Below, in pieces: positions 55,030 to 64,000 of a DNA stretch of 64,000 nt. How positions within the stretch are numbered: the first letter of the stretch is position 1; every line of letters starts with the position of its first letter. Under the pieces are notes generated by a model, which worked only from the letters and a program-made list of their open reading frames with translations, was not told where the DNA came from and did no database searches. The translations under genes and the position numbers were made by a program. Source of the stretch: Deinandra increscens subsp. villosa (Eukaryota; Streptophyta; Magnoliopsida; Asterales; Asteraceae); contig JBCNJP010000003.1 of assembly GCA_039602395.1 (NCBI GenBank), positions 14,611,876 through 14,675,875 of the forward strand, read 5' to 3'.

Positions 55030-56110
55030 ATCTACCGAAACCATGAACACATGCTAGTATTTGAATTTGTTGGCAACATAAACTTTCTTAATATTACCTT
55101 GGTTGTCAAAGAGAGCCTTTCTTGTTTTTGTTGCTATAAGACTTGTGCTTGATGAGGCTTCCTTTGTAGCTGAAGTGCTGGTCTGCCCGGCTCCTTTTTT
55201 CGGCAGAGTTGCCTACAAGATTGCCCGAGAAGTTGCATTAAAAACTTTATTAACTGCAAACCTAAGGCCTATGTGATCCAGCTTTCCCGTTTCAAGCTGA
55301 AAGATCTTTGTTATTCCTTTGATCGAATGCATTACGCTTAGCATATTTTTTTTGCTGTCATCGTTGCCATGCTCATGTATCATATCATAGCAACTAACAC
55401 CCAACATTGATGCCACAGCGCTGCCAAACATAGTGACTGTCGTTGTTCCAGTGTTGTCAGTGATTGTCCCTCTTACACAATACCTGTAAAAGTAATAATC
55501 ATTAGGCTTATTCATATCTATTAGTGTATAAAGGCTTGCATTTATATTTTTAACTCACATGTACTTTATTCATGTCTCTTGACACTTGGTGCAGCTATAT
55601 CCTTCATCAGTTAGAGCAATCTTTTTATTGCACTTAGGAAATGCATGGTAGTACCAGTTGTGACCTTCTTCTATGCTCACCAGTTTTGCTTCACATGTAT
55701 ACACCACACACTATAATATGTTTTATGGTGTGTTAGGCCACACGCATGAAATTTTGACTGGTTAAATGATAACACAGGTAACTGTAAACTAAATTACAGA
55801 ATATGTTTATTTAGCTTACAGGGATAAGTATTAGGTCTTCATTTCGTATCGTGCCTATGGTGCGTCTTTTTCTTTCAGATGGTTTTTCCATGAAGTGCAG
55901 CCTCGAGGGCTGTGCGGCGCCTTGTGGCCCAAATCTGCAGATGTAATGATGCAGAACACTGGTCAAAACAGAGCAATATTTTTTATAGTAACCATAAATT
56001 TTTATTTGTTTGGCCACTTACGCTAACGCCATCGCTTTTGCCATCTCAATGTCTGGGTCTACTTTTACATAGGTTCCGGATGTAGAGTGGAGTTGTAAGG
56101 CTACTTTACC
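55030..56110 (-). pseudogene. RPA1-like single-strand DNA-binding gene of Helitron B
   Basis: Plant Helitrons usually encode an RPA 70-kDa-like protein thought to help in single-strand handling. Here the minus strand shows an OB-fold-type piece (about 56110-55811). Next comes the zinc-ribbon part of DNA-binding domain C (GHNWYYHAFPKCNKKIALTDEGYSCTKCQ, about 55700-55580), in which the first of the four cysteines is Phe. Then comes the following strand/helix region (YCVRGTITDNTGTTTVTMFG, 55515-55213) and a Ser/Lys-rich tail. Stops, for example at 55213, and frame changes break it, so it is a relic. Confidence 0.6.
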
Positions 56111-56136
56111 TGTAATCGTGTTCAGCTATGAGTAAT

Positions 56137-56291
56137 CAGGGACGGACCTAGGGGGTTTAAGGGGTGGCACGTGCCACCCCTTAAACTTGTACACGCAGTG
56201 GAAAATTTTGGGATTTTTTTGGATTTTTTAGATTTTATTACCGTGTGCCACCCCTAAAAAAATTTTTTATGTGTTTCTAGTTCCGCCCCTG
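56137..56291. mobile_element. Short hAT-like MITE inside Helitron B
   Basis: CAGGGACGGACCTAG at the left end and CTAGTTCCGCCCCTG at the right end are imperfect inverted repeats. AGTAAT flanks both sides (TGAGTAAT if the terminal TG is counted in the duplication). GGGGTGGCACGTGCCACCCC at 56181-56200 is a perfect palindrome. It lies between the helicase and RPA relics. Confidence 0.65.
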
Positions 56292-56402
56292 AGTAATGAA
56301 CCAAGGCATGGAATTTTCTGCCAATTTCTTCCCATTCCCAACATCTAATAACCATGTAGAAAACTTTGCAGCCTCATCCCTTTCTGTGGGTGTCATGTTT
56401 GC

Positions 56403-59400
56403 TCACTGTAGCCTGAAGTTTTCTGTTAAGCGAATGATTTTAAAACATGGCCATAGTTGTGATCGAGGTAGAGACAACGAAATAACCTCAGACTTCGAGG
56501 CACCCTTCTTAACAGGCAATGTTTTCCTAAAATTCCCTCTAAGTAAGATAGACTTCCCGCCAAACAGTTTATCTGGAGCATCAATAATATCTCTAAGGGT
56601 CCTGTCTAGCGCCTCAAAGCACTTACGATTGCTCATAAGGGCCTCATCCCAAATTATTAATGACGTCTTGATCAGTAGCTCTGCAAGCTGTGATTTTTCA
56701 GTAACATGGCATAAGGACTCTTCCTTAATATGGATCGGGATTTTAAACCTTGAATGAGTTGTCCTACCAGCTGGGAATAAAAGAGACGCGATACCAGAGG
56801 CTGCCACCACATGGACAAAAACACCTGATGCTCTTATGCCGCCTAAAATAACTGCCCACAGATAGGTTTTACCGGTGCCACCATGCCCGTAAATAAAAAG
56901 TAACAGCTGTGATTAAACTGACACGGTGTGCATCACAGACTCGTACACCTCTGACTGTGTAGGATGTAAGGTAGAACGTAATCTTTCATTTTCCAGACTA
57001 AGTGCTGCCTTATCATAGCACATCTCCTCCTTGAGCAAACGGTTTTGCAGCATCTGTACATAATTTCCTTCTGGCACTGGCAGACCGTAATCTGATAGTG
57101 AAGAAGAAGATGGATTGGACTTCAAAAGCTTTTCCAGTTCGTACAAAACTCCCTGATACAGGTCAAAATCTCTAGTATCGGTCATCTGCACATGTGTGTC
57201 TTGCGAAATGCTCAGAGCGACATCATCACTCATAGACCTCGAATGTGCATTCCACAGCTACAAGGGGTTCGTTACTTCGCAGTATAGAAACATGTGTGTA
57301 AAAAGGTACCTTAACTGCGAAGAGGTTCCCCGTCTAGAAGCCTCTACAAACGTGTCTGTCCATTCCTTATCATCACCGATCAGACCTAATGCCTCACACA
57401 CAGCACGATAGCTGGAGTAAACTGTCCTTGACACGGTCCTTATTTCTTTGAAAGATCGACAACCTGTCTGGTGATTAAGAAGTATCCTCAGGAAGAACAT
57501 CTCACCCCTACTTGGATGAATGTAAACCAGACGGCCTATTGACGGTATCCTATTCGATAGGCGGTGAGCCCAAAATTTACCCGAGCTATCCCACTTATAT
57601 TCTGAAAGGTAGTCTATGTAGCGTAGATGTCTTCCCGCACGGTCTACAAAATTGTTTCTTAGCCACTCCATAAGCGTAGTTTGACCTATTGCTGAATTCT
57701 ATATCAGACCTTCTAACCTACTCCTGTCGGTGAAAGTAATATTCTGCCTTCCATCAATATGAACAACGAGGGATTGTACCGCAGATCTACGATGATGAAT
57801 CTTGAAGTTAAGAATGCGCCAGGCTGCTTCCTATGGGCAAATGAAACGACCATCAACAAAGTTGCATATTTCATCAACCTGGAAACCTGTTTGAGCTGAC
57901 GACGAACCTTGTCACTGAGACGATGATGATGCCTGTTGAAACTGATTCTGGTGCTACACGCTTAGAAGTTTCAGAATATCTAATTCGGTCTGCTCCCTTA
58001 GAGATATACTTGAATAAGTACTTGATCATCATGCTCCATCTGTAGAATTCTACATTTATGTGGGCCTGGAAGCGCCTACACAACGTCCTATTATACGGCA
58101 CAACAAAACGATTATCAACCAATACTCCTCCTTTATCCACTGATGGGCCGCCGGATCTTCGTCTATAGTGTAGACACCCGTTACTATCAAACCGGCTTTC
58201 ATGCTCATAGTCTTTAGGATATTTCTTAGAGCATTCGCCACTATTCATACATGGCGAATCCATCGTAAAGTAACCACAGGGACCATGAATCATCGTTTCT
58301 GAAATGACTCTGTAAAGTATAGGGTCAGTTAATTTATTGGACACCTCAACAGAGATTAAACCATCAATCTGATCGGCGGTCCTGATCTTAAAAGGCTTAG
58401 CGACTCAAATAAATGTGTAGTAATGCGGTAGCCCTCGATTATGAAATTCAATGGTGTATAAATCTGCCACACGCAAAGCCTATGTGATTATTGGAGAGTA
58501 GCTAAAGCATAAGAATGCAAGGAAAAGCATATAATTAATAGCCTGCAACGACCACGCCAAAAGGATTTGCCTCTCTGAGGAAAGACATGAAGGCCCGAAC
58601 CTTCATTTGAAATACTCTAGCGAGCACCTCTGCCTAATCCAAGATTGGGGGTGATGCTGAGGTGCCTTTGTATCTCTGGCCATTTTACATTGCAAGTGAA
58701 AGTGATAAAGTACTGAGGATTACCATGCACCCTGCAAATAGCAAGGGCATCCTGGTAATGTTTATACATATAGCGCAGGCCACCTGTGAAGGACGATGGA
58801 AGTAGGATTCGTTTCCCTATGCTACATCCCTTTGTATCACCCCGAGATATAGCATCGCATAAACCGCTTAAGAAATCTGTGCGAATACTTTTCTGATTGG
58901 ATAGAATATAGTCAAGTCTGTTAGGCTCTATGCATATGTATGTGTCTACCAGATACTGCTGGAATAAGCGTCTCCAGCCGCGAGTAACAATGTGTAACGA
59001 TCAGCTATATCGTGAATCTGGTACGCATAGAACATATTCATTGTTAAGCACTTGTCATCATCTATATCAGGCCTTGTAAGTTGAAGCGTCGTAGACCATC
59101 CTGGCTCACCATATGGGAAACGTAATGGGTACTGTAAAGACATGTAATACGTGTGCAACTTGTTAACACGATGCTTAATATTATCTCGGCCATGTACGAT
59201 TATGTCAAAGTCTCTAGCAGCAGGCTCACCATCATATATTATTGCGCCAAGTGTGCCATGAGAAGGTAGCTCGTAAGGATGCCTGCCTACACTGTTATAT
59301 AAACGCACACAAAATTCGGGAGCATCTAAGTTAGCGCATATATATCTCGCAGTTCTAAAAAGGCAAACTAAAGTGTTATGTTCATCAAGAATACCCATAA

Positions 59401-60494
59401 GGGCAGAAACTATGTCAGGTAGGAGAGGATTCCTACCACCTTTTGAGAACGCAGACAGCCTATTCGGGACCTCATTTAGTGTAATGTATATATAAAGCTG
59501 AAGGAACTTAGGTTTCTCATTCACAACGGGGCACAAAGATCCTAAACGGTGTGAAACATGGCCCGAGACCTTAAAAACATATGGGCGCGATCCATCATTT
59601 ACATAATCATCGACAACAGCACCAAAAGATATCATTGCAAACATGGAATTATATCGTCTGATATTGGCCATAAACAACCGGTTCTGGTAGATATCTTTCA
59701 GAGGTTGTGGGGGTCGTTAGGGAAATCTAGAACTACACGGCCTAACCTACAACACATGTTATATTTAGGGAACCTACCTAAAGGAGATGAACGCACACGC
59801 TCCTTAAACTAAAAAGTAGCATTACAAAACTCACAGACTTTGCTGCAATCGCCTAAATCATGATAGGGGTCATGAACGGGGTTGGAAGCTTCGTAAGCAG
59901 GGCGTGAGGTTAGATCATGACGGGCTGCATTTCTAGCACGCAGCCTTGACCCCGCATATGACTGACCAGAGGTAGTCGAGGACGATGGCCCTGACAAATC
60001 AGAGCCCCCCCCCCCCAAACTCCTGCCCCCACCCAACGCTCGTTTCCTCCTTCCATGGGTAACCAGTGTGTCACACTGCCCCGGAATAGCAGCTGAGACT
60101 TCGCGAGTAAGAGCTGAACGAAGATCCCGTGGCGCTACATTTCTAGCACGCAACCTTGACCAAGCCCCCACCTGAGCATAAGTAGTCGAGGAGGACAAAC
60201 ATAACAGATCAGAGACGTCTCCACCTCCAGCCCCACCCAACCAACACCCTCCCCTTCTATGGTAACTATTGTGTTAGAGTGGCCAGGCAGAGGATTCGAT
60301 AGCTTGCGAACAGAGGCTGAAGTTAGATCATTGTAAGCTAAATTTCTAGCACGTAGGCTTAACCGAGCCAAAGATTGAGCATGGGTAGTTGGCAAAGATG
60401 TGGATGCGAAATCAGCAGGCCCCAACCCCGCACTCCCACCCAACGCGCGTTTACTCTTTTGACGGGTAACCGGTGTTTGACGCATCTGAGCCAA
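56403..60494 (-). pseudogene. Helitron Rep/PIF1-helicase relic of Helitron B
   Basis: From right to left: three degenerate repeats of ~70 residues (RALGG...STT..S..RLRARN, 60490-59890); a zinc site LGDCSKVCEFCNATF (about 59840); the Helitron N-terminal domain (NIRRYNSMFAMISFG, 59677-58946); the Rep HUH region (LPHYYTFI, 58426-58405); the HINVE/KYLFKYISKGAD block (58080-57990); the linker IGRLVYIHPSRGEMFFLRILL (57540); helicase Walker A GHGGTGKT (56865-56888) and Walker B IIWDEALM (about 56650). The second His of the HUH motif is Tyr. A stop follows the HUH motif and another precedes Walker A, with several frame changes. It cannot make an active transposase. Some breaks may be introns, which plant Helitrons also have. 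Confidence 0.75.
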
Positions 60495-60776
60495 ACTAAT
60501 GATACTGCCAAAACTAAATAACTTACGTTGTTAGACCCTCGAGATAACTTACAGCAGTTAAGGGGCACAACAAAGAAAATAACAATGACAATAATGTAAA
60601 TCCGATAACAGCAGGTAAGGGGGACTGCAAACTAAATAACAACAACACTAATGTAAATCAGCTATTGACAAGTAAATTTGGGCAACCACGTAAATAGGAA
60701 TTCACAAATAAAGTATAGCAGTACTCACATAATAGCTAGCAAAGTCACTAAACAAACCACAGAGTTAATAACATAC

Positions 60777-61166
60777 TGTTAGACAAATAAATTAAGAATA
60801 AGATTATTATTATTATGATGCATACTAATTATTATGTGACAATAGAATAAGTCTAGTATTATTGTAATTAAACGGGTCAATGGCCTGAAAGTCAACGGCG
60901 GTTAAGAAGTCGGTTGATGACAGTTAAATCCCAGACAGTTATTGGGATGTCTCCACCGACATACATAGCTATATATAGCCGTTATATTTGATGTAAACAT
61001 TCACTCGAATCATATATGAATTTCTGTTTCTAAATCTCCTTTCGTTTACTTTGTTCATACTCAAAATCTCTGCACTCTTACTAAACTGTTTTACCCGCAA
61101 ATTAACTACCATGCCTAAAAACAATCTCCGATCATCTAAATCTATTCTCTCTGATCCAAGACAACA
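60777..61166 (+). repeat. 5' LTR of E2
   Basis: 390 bp. It contains a TATA box and an ATG at 61111. Confidence 0.92.
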
Positions 61167-61263
61167 CTTGGTATCAGAGCAAGGGCGATTCAAGCCTTAC
61201 ACAATTACGTCAAGAGAAAAGCAAAATCGAAGACCACTGGAAATTCAAATTCTGACCCGTTAA
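61111..61263 (+). CDS. Short ORF starting in the E2 LTR and crossing the primer site
   Basis: A 50-codon frame from MPKNNLRSSKS in the LTR, through the primer-binding site (read as LVSEQG), to a TAA at 61261-61263. The main ORF follows 38 bases later in another frame. In E1 the equivalent LTR-encoded start is continuous with the main ORF, so this may be the separated first part of the same gene or an upstream ORF. The product is basic and otherwise unremarkable. Confidence 0.4.
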   Translation: MPKNNLRSSKSILSDPRQHLVSEQGRFKPYTITSREKQNRRPLEIQILTR

Positions 61264-61301
61264 CAACCCAGAACAGATTTGATCTTCTAACTCCAGGCAG
61301 A

Positions 61302-63104
61302 ATGGAAATTGATCTTGGAAGGGATCATTTTCGATCACCAGGGCGGTTGTCCAAGAAGATTGTTGATCATGGCCGGATGGATGTTAAAAGAAGACTGAAA
61401 AATCTAAAACTGCATAAAGAAAGTTTCGAGAAGAAAAGCAAGAATAAAGGAAAGAAAAAAGGGATCAGGATAAGGAAGATTCATGGGTTTACAACAACAC
61501 AGAAGAAGGAACGTGATGCGAGAAAGAACCAGATCGTGTGTTTCTACTGTCGAAACTTTGGACACACTCAAAATTTCTGTAAGGCCAAAATATTTAAAAA
61601 TTTAAATAAGACCGGATTAGAGGGAAGGGATGTTATTGTGATGGGAACACAATACAAAGGATGGTCGGATATATGGTATGTTAATACATCCTTCACTGAT
61701 CATATGTCACCTTATAGATATTTGTTTACAAACTTCAAAAGGACTTTTGGTGTAGAGACTAGGACACAGGAAAACGATTTTCTGTTTGTTAGAGGGATAG
61801 GAAATACCGAAGTGAATTTTTCTGGAACAAAACATCTTATACAATCTGTTAAGTATGTCCCATCCCTAGATAGAAATGTTCTAAGTTCTGACCAATTGAA
61901 GAAACAAGGATTTGATATTGTCTATGAGGGTGATGTTTGTAAAATTGAGAATATGTTCGAAACTGATGCAAAAGGAAAGAGGAAATTAGATGAACAAACT
62001 GAAGATGAGTCAAGTGGTAGTACTGGTAGAGAACAAACATACTTGAATGAATATTTCGATGCATTAGATGAACACATAGAGGAGGAAATTCAGAAGAAGA
62101 AGAAGGAAAAGTGTGAAGTAATCAAGACAGTGGGTGAAGATAAAGATAATGTGGATAAAACAGTGAAACATGAGGAAGGTGAATGCAGTGGGTCAAAATT
62201 TGTGTCAAGTATCCAAGATTGTGTTACTTTCCTGGATATGATGCAGATTTATGACATTTTCAAGAATCACAAGGATGCTCTCAAAATGGAGTTTAGACAA
62301 CTAATCGAATGGTTCATCAAAGATTATTTGAAGATTGCAAATGAAAGACCCATACCTCCTAAAATCAGCAATGGACAGTGGATAGAGTTGTTTGATCTCT
62401 ATGTTATTGTTCAATCAATGGGAGGATATGACAAGGTGACTGAACACAAGAAGTGGGACGAGGTATGTAGTTTGATTGGTTTTGATAGGATGTTTGGAAA
62501 AGAAATCAGGATCATATACTTGAAGTACTTGGAAGTGTTAGACTGGTATTATAATGTTCATAAAGAAAGGAAGTTGAATGTCCAACTTGAGGACCCTGGG
62601 CACATCTCCATGAGGCCAAGAAACAAGAAGGCCAAGGCTGAAGCAGATCAGAAGGAATACAAAGCCGTGAAGGGCAAAATTGTCATAACTGGGAAAGAAG
62701 CAAATAATCTGGGTGTGTATAATCTGGATGACAGCAGCAGTACAGAAAGGAATGTTAGTATGCAGGGAATGCAAAAGAAAGAGAAAGATGAAGAAATGAC
62801 TGAAATGCTTGAAGGTCTCGGCATATCACTTGAAGGCAAAGATCATACTGGAAAATCAAAGTTTCTGCACAGCTTTGATGATCAAGAAAATGAAGATGTA
62901 CCTAAAGGCTACAAGAGTTTGAAAGAAGTATATGAAAAATGTGAAGCTGACCTTGAACCTGTCCCAAGAGGCTACAGAAGTTTAGATGAAATCTATGAAG
63001 ATTGCAGCAGCAATGAGGAAGGAGAATGGAAGACCACGAAGTCCCTTGAAGACATATATGAAAGGAGCAAGCTGATTGAAGAACCCGAGATTAAAGATGC
63101 TTAA
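61302..63104 (+). CDS. CCHC / protease-like / ARID protein of E2, 600 aa
   Basis: An intact ORF. Residues 1-78 are very basic. A zinc knuckle CX2CX4HX4C is formed by C80, C83, H88 and C93. Residues ~120-217 are Copia protease-like (GWSDIWYVNTSFTDHMSPYR, FLFVRGIGNTEVNF, KYVPSLDRNVLSSDQLKKQG), with D-S-G replaced by N-T-S. Residues ~303-421 fit an ARID domain (FLDMMQIYDIF, PPKISNGQWIELFDLYVIVQ, MGGYDKVTEHKKWDEVCSLI, LKYLEVLDWYYN). The C terminus (~547-595) has three diverged repeats of about 20 residues around GYKSLKEVYEKC, GYRSLDEIYEDC and TTKSLEDIYERS. Acidic stretches separate the domains. Same architecture as the E1 protein, with clearly diverged sequence, so the arrangement has been kept over time. 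Role inferred as nucleic-acid or chromatin binding; not a protease. Confidence 0.85.
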   Translation: MEIDLGRDHFRSPGRLSKKIVDHGRMDVKRRLKNLKLHKESFEKKSKNKGKKKGIRIRKIHGFTTTQKKERDARKNQIVCFYCRNFGHTQNFCKAKIFKNLNKTGLEGRDVIVMGTQYKGWSDIWYVNTSFTDHMSPYRYLFTNFKRTFGVETRTQENDFLFVRGIGNTEVNFSGTKHLIQSVKYVPSLDRNVLSSDQLKKQGFDIVYEGDVCKIENMFETDAKGKRKLDEQTEDESSGSTGREQTYLNEYFDALDEHIEEEIQKKKKEKCEVIKTVGEDKDNVDKTVKHEEGECSGSKFVSSIQDCVTFLDMMQIYDIFKNHKDALKMEFRQLIEWFIKDYLKIANERPIPPKISNGQWIELFDLYVIVQSMGGYDKVTEHKKWDEVCSLIGFDRMFGKEIRIIYLKYLEVLDWYYNVHKERKLNVQLEDPGHISMRPRNKKAKAEADQKEYKAVKGKIVITGKEANNLGVYNLDDSSSTERNVSMQGMQKKEKDEEMTEMLEGLGISLEGKDHTGKSKFLHSFDDQENEDVPKGYKSLKEVYEKCEADLEPVPRGYRSLDEIYEDCSSNEEGEWKTTKSLEDIYERSKLIEEPEIKDA

Positions 63105-63120
63105 TTTAGGGGGGGGTGAT

Positions 63121-63510
63121 TGTTAGACAAATAAATTAAGCATAAGATTACTATTATTATGATGCATACTAATTATTATGTGACAATAGAATAAGTCTAG
63201 TATTATTGTAATTAAACGGGTCAATGGCCTGAAAGTCAACGGTGGTTAAGAAGTCGGTTGATGACAGTTAAATCCCAGACAGTTATTGGGATGTCTCCAC
63301 CGACATACATAGCTATATATAGCCGTTATATTTGATGTAAACATTCACTCGAATCATATATGAATTTCTATTTCTAAATCTCCTTTCGTTTACTTTGTTC
63401 ATACTCAAAATCTATGCACTCTTACTAAACTGTTTTACCCGCAAATTAACTACCATGCCTAAAAACAATCTCCGATCATCTAAATCTATTCTCTCTGATC
63501 CAAGACAACA
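63121..63510 (+). repeat. 3' LTR of E2
   Basis: 390 bp, followed by the CATAC target duplication. Confidence 0.92.
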
Positions 63511-63515
63511 CATAC

Positions 63516-64000
63516 ATTAAACCATTTGATTGTAAGTTTTGATAGACGTTGACACCGTCACATATTGAACAGCCGTATTAAAGTGATTTATATATTTTAT
63601 GTAAACAACAAAAATATTTATTACCCTTCCTTTATAAATATTCTTTTATATGTTTCTTAGTTGTTAAAATAAGCAACACAGTGGACAGTAAAAAAACAGC
63701 CATCAACAATAGCATGCATACGATAAAGGTATTAAACTTACACACTTAAGCTGGAGATACCAAATGCAAACCAAGCTTTCTGAAAAAGGATGAAGAGACA
63801 CAAAGATTAGGAAGAAATGCATCCACTCTATATAATTTCTCATAAACAATTAATGCAAGGTCTGAGTAACACATGAATTGATCTACAAAACAAAACATCC
63901 TTAACCTAACAACTCAGCCTCTAAAAAAATGAAGACCACTACCTTTAAAAAGAGGAAAAAGTTCAACAAACAAACACTCTAAAAAAATATAAGTGTGATA
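63516..64000. other. AT-rich flank of E2, presumed Helitron B upstream part
   Basis: No gene, hairpin or Helitron 5' end could be recognised up to the window edge. Confidence 0.4.

Larger units (their letters stand above)
60777..63510 (+). mobile_element. E2: second LTR element carrying a CCHC-protease-like-ARID protein
   Basis: Two 390-bp LTRs (60777-61166, 63121-63510) begin TGTTAGAC and end AGACAACA, with five differences by eye. They are flanked by a perfect 5-bp duplication, CATAC (60772-60776, 63511-63515). The primer site TGGTATCAGAGC is at 61169-61180, and a G-rich tract GGGGGGGTGAT precedes the 3' LTR. A TATATATA lies at 60970. The interior has one long ORF and no reverse transcriptase or integrase. 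Organisation, LTR starts and protein domains match E1, although the nucleotide sequences differ. It inserted into the upstream part of Helitron B. Confidence 0.9.
54250..64000 (-). mobile_element. Helitron B, Rep/helicase- and RPA-bearing, open to the right
   Basis: On the minus strand the 3' end is CTAG followed by T at 54249, directly after a perfect hairpin GAAGCGCG-TAACA-CGCGCTTC (54252-54272). Reading leftward from the far side it carries an N-terminal Helitron domain, Rep, PIF1-type helicase and then an RPA1-like gene, the standard order of plant autonomous Helitrons. The 5' end was not found and may lie beyond base 64000. A small MITE and the retroelement E2 have inserted into it. Confidence 0.7.

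Overview
The window is nuclear DNA of a flowering plant. Spliced genes with GT-AG introns match plant class II photolyase, a plant Sec1/KEULE protein and a plant P450, and the space between them is packed with plant transposons. The mix of repeats suggests a eudicot, perhaps Asteraceae, but that is an impression from memory. A 500-base N block (8454-8953) marks an assembly gap.

Layout. 1-4300: a probable 5' UTR exon of a minus-strand gene lying off the left edge, then a ~0.9 kb tandem duplication. 4300-8450: decayed FAR1/MULE-type transposase sequence and small ORFs, all sprinkled with the word TCACGCA. 9.8-20.6 kb: two tandem, same-strand class II CPD photolyase genes of nine exons each, with two PIF/Harbinger MITEs and a hAT-split SINE between them. 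20.9-37.4 kb (minus): a KEULE/SEC1-like gene of 21 recognised exons. One ~11 kb intron of this gene holds a nest of retroelements: a non-coding LTR element, a decayed Reina-like chromovirus inside its LTR, and a young LTR element (E1) inside its body. 38-39.4 kb: two foldback/MULE elements. 40.4-48.0 kb: a P450 gene with a one-base lesion and a 5.8 kb intron containing a MULE MITE and an old Copia element that is itself split by a solo LTR. 48.1-64 kb: two Helitrons in the same orientation. The first is non-autonomous and stuffed with hAT, PIF and MULE elements. The second carries decayed Rep/helicase and RPA genes and a second LTR element (E2).

The most unusual signal is the pair E1 (28700-31510) and E2 (60777-63510). 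Each is a complete LTR element with initiator-Met-type primer site, polypurine tract and near-identical LTRs. Neither encodes integrase or reverse transcriptase. Each instead has one long intact ORF with a CCHC zinc knuckle, a Copia protease-like domain that lacks its catalytic DSG, and an ARID-type DNA-binding domain followed by an acidic tail. E1 is also flanked by a perfect 177-bp duplication instead of the usual 5 bp. I read them as a family of non-autonomous retroelements that has swapped pol for a chromatin-protein domain.

All calls were made by reading the sequence; no database search or computation was run. Exon borders rest on splice consensus, reading phase and remembered family sequences.
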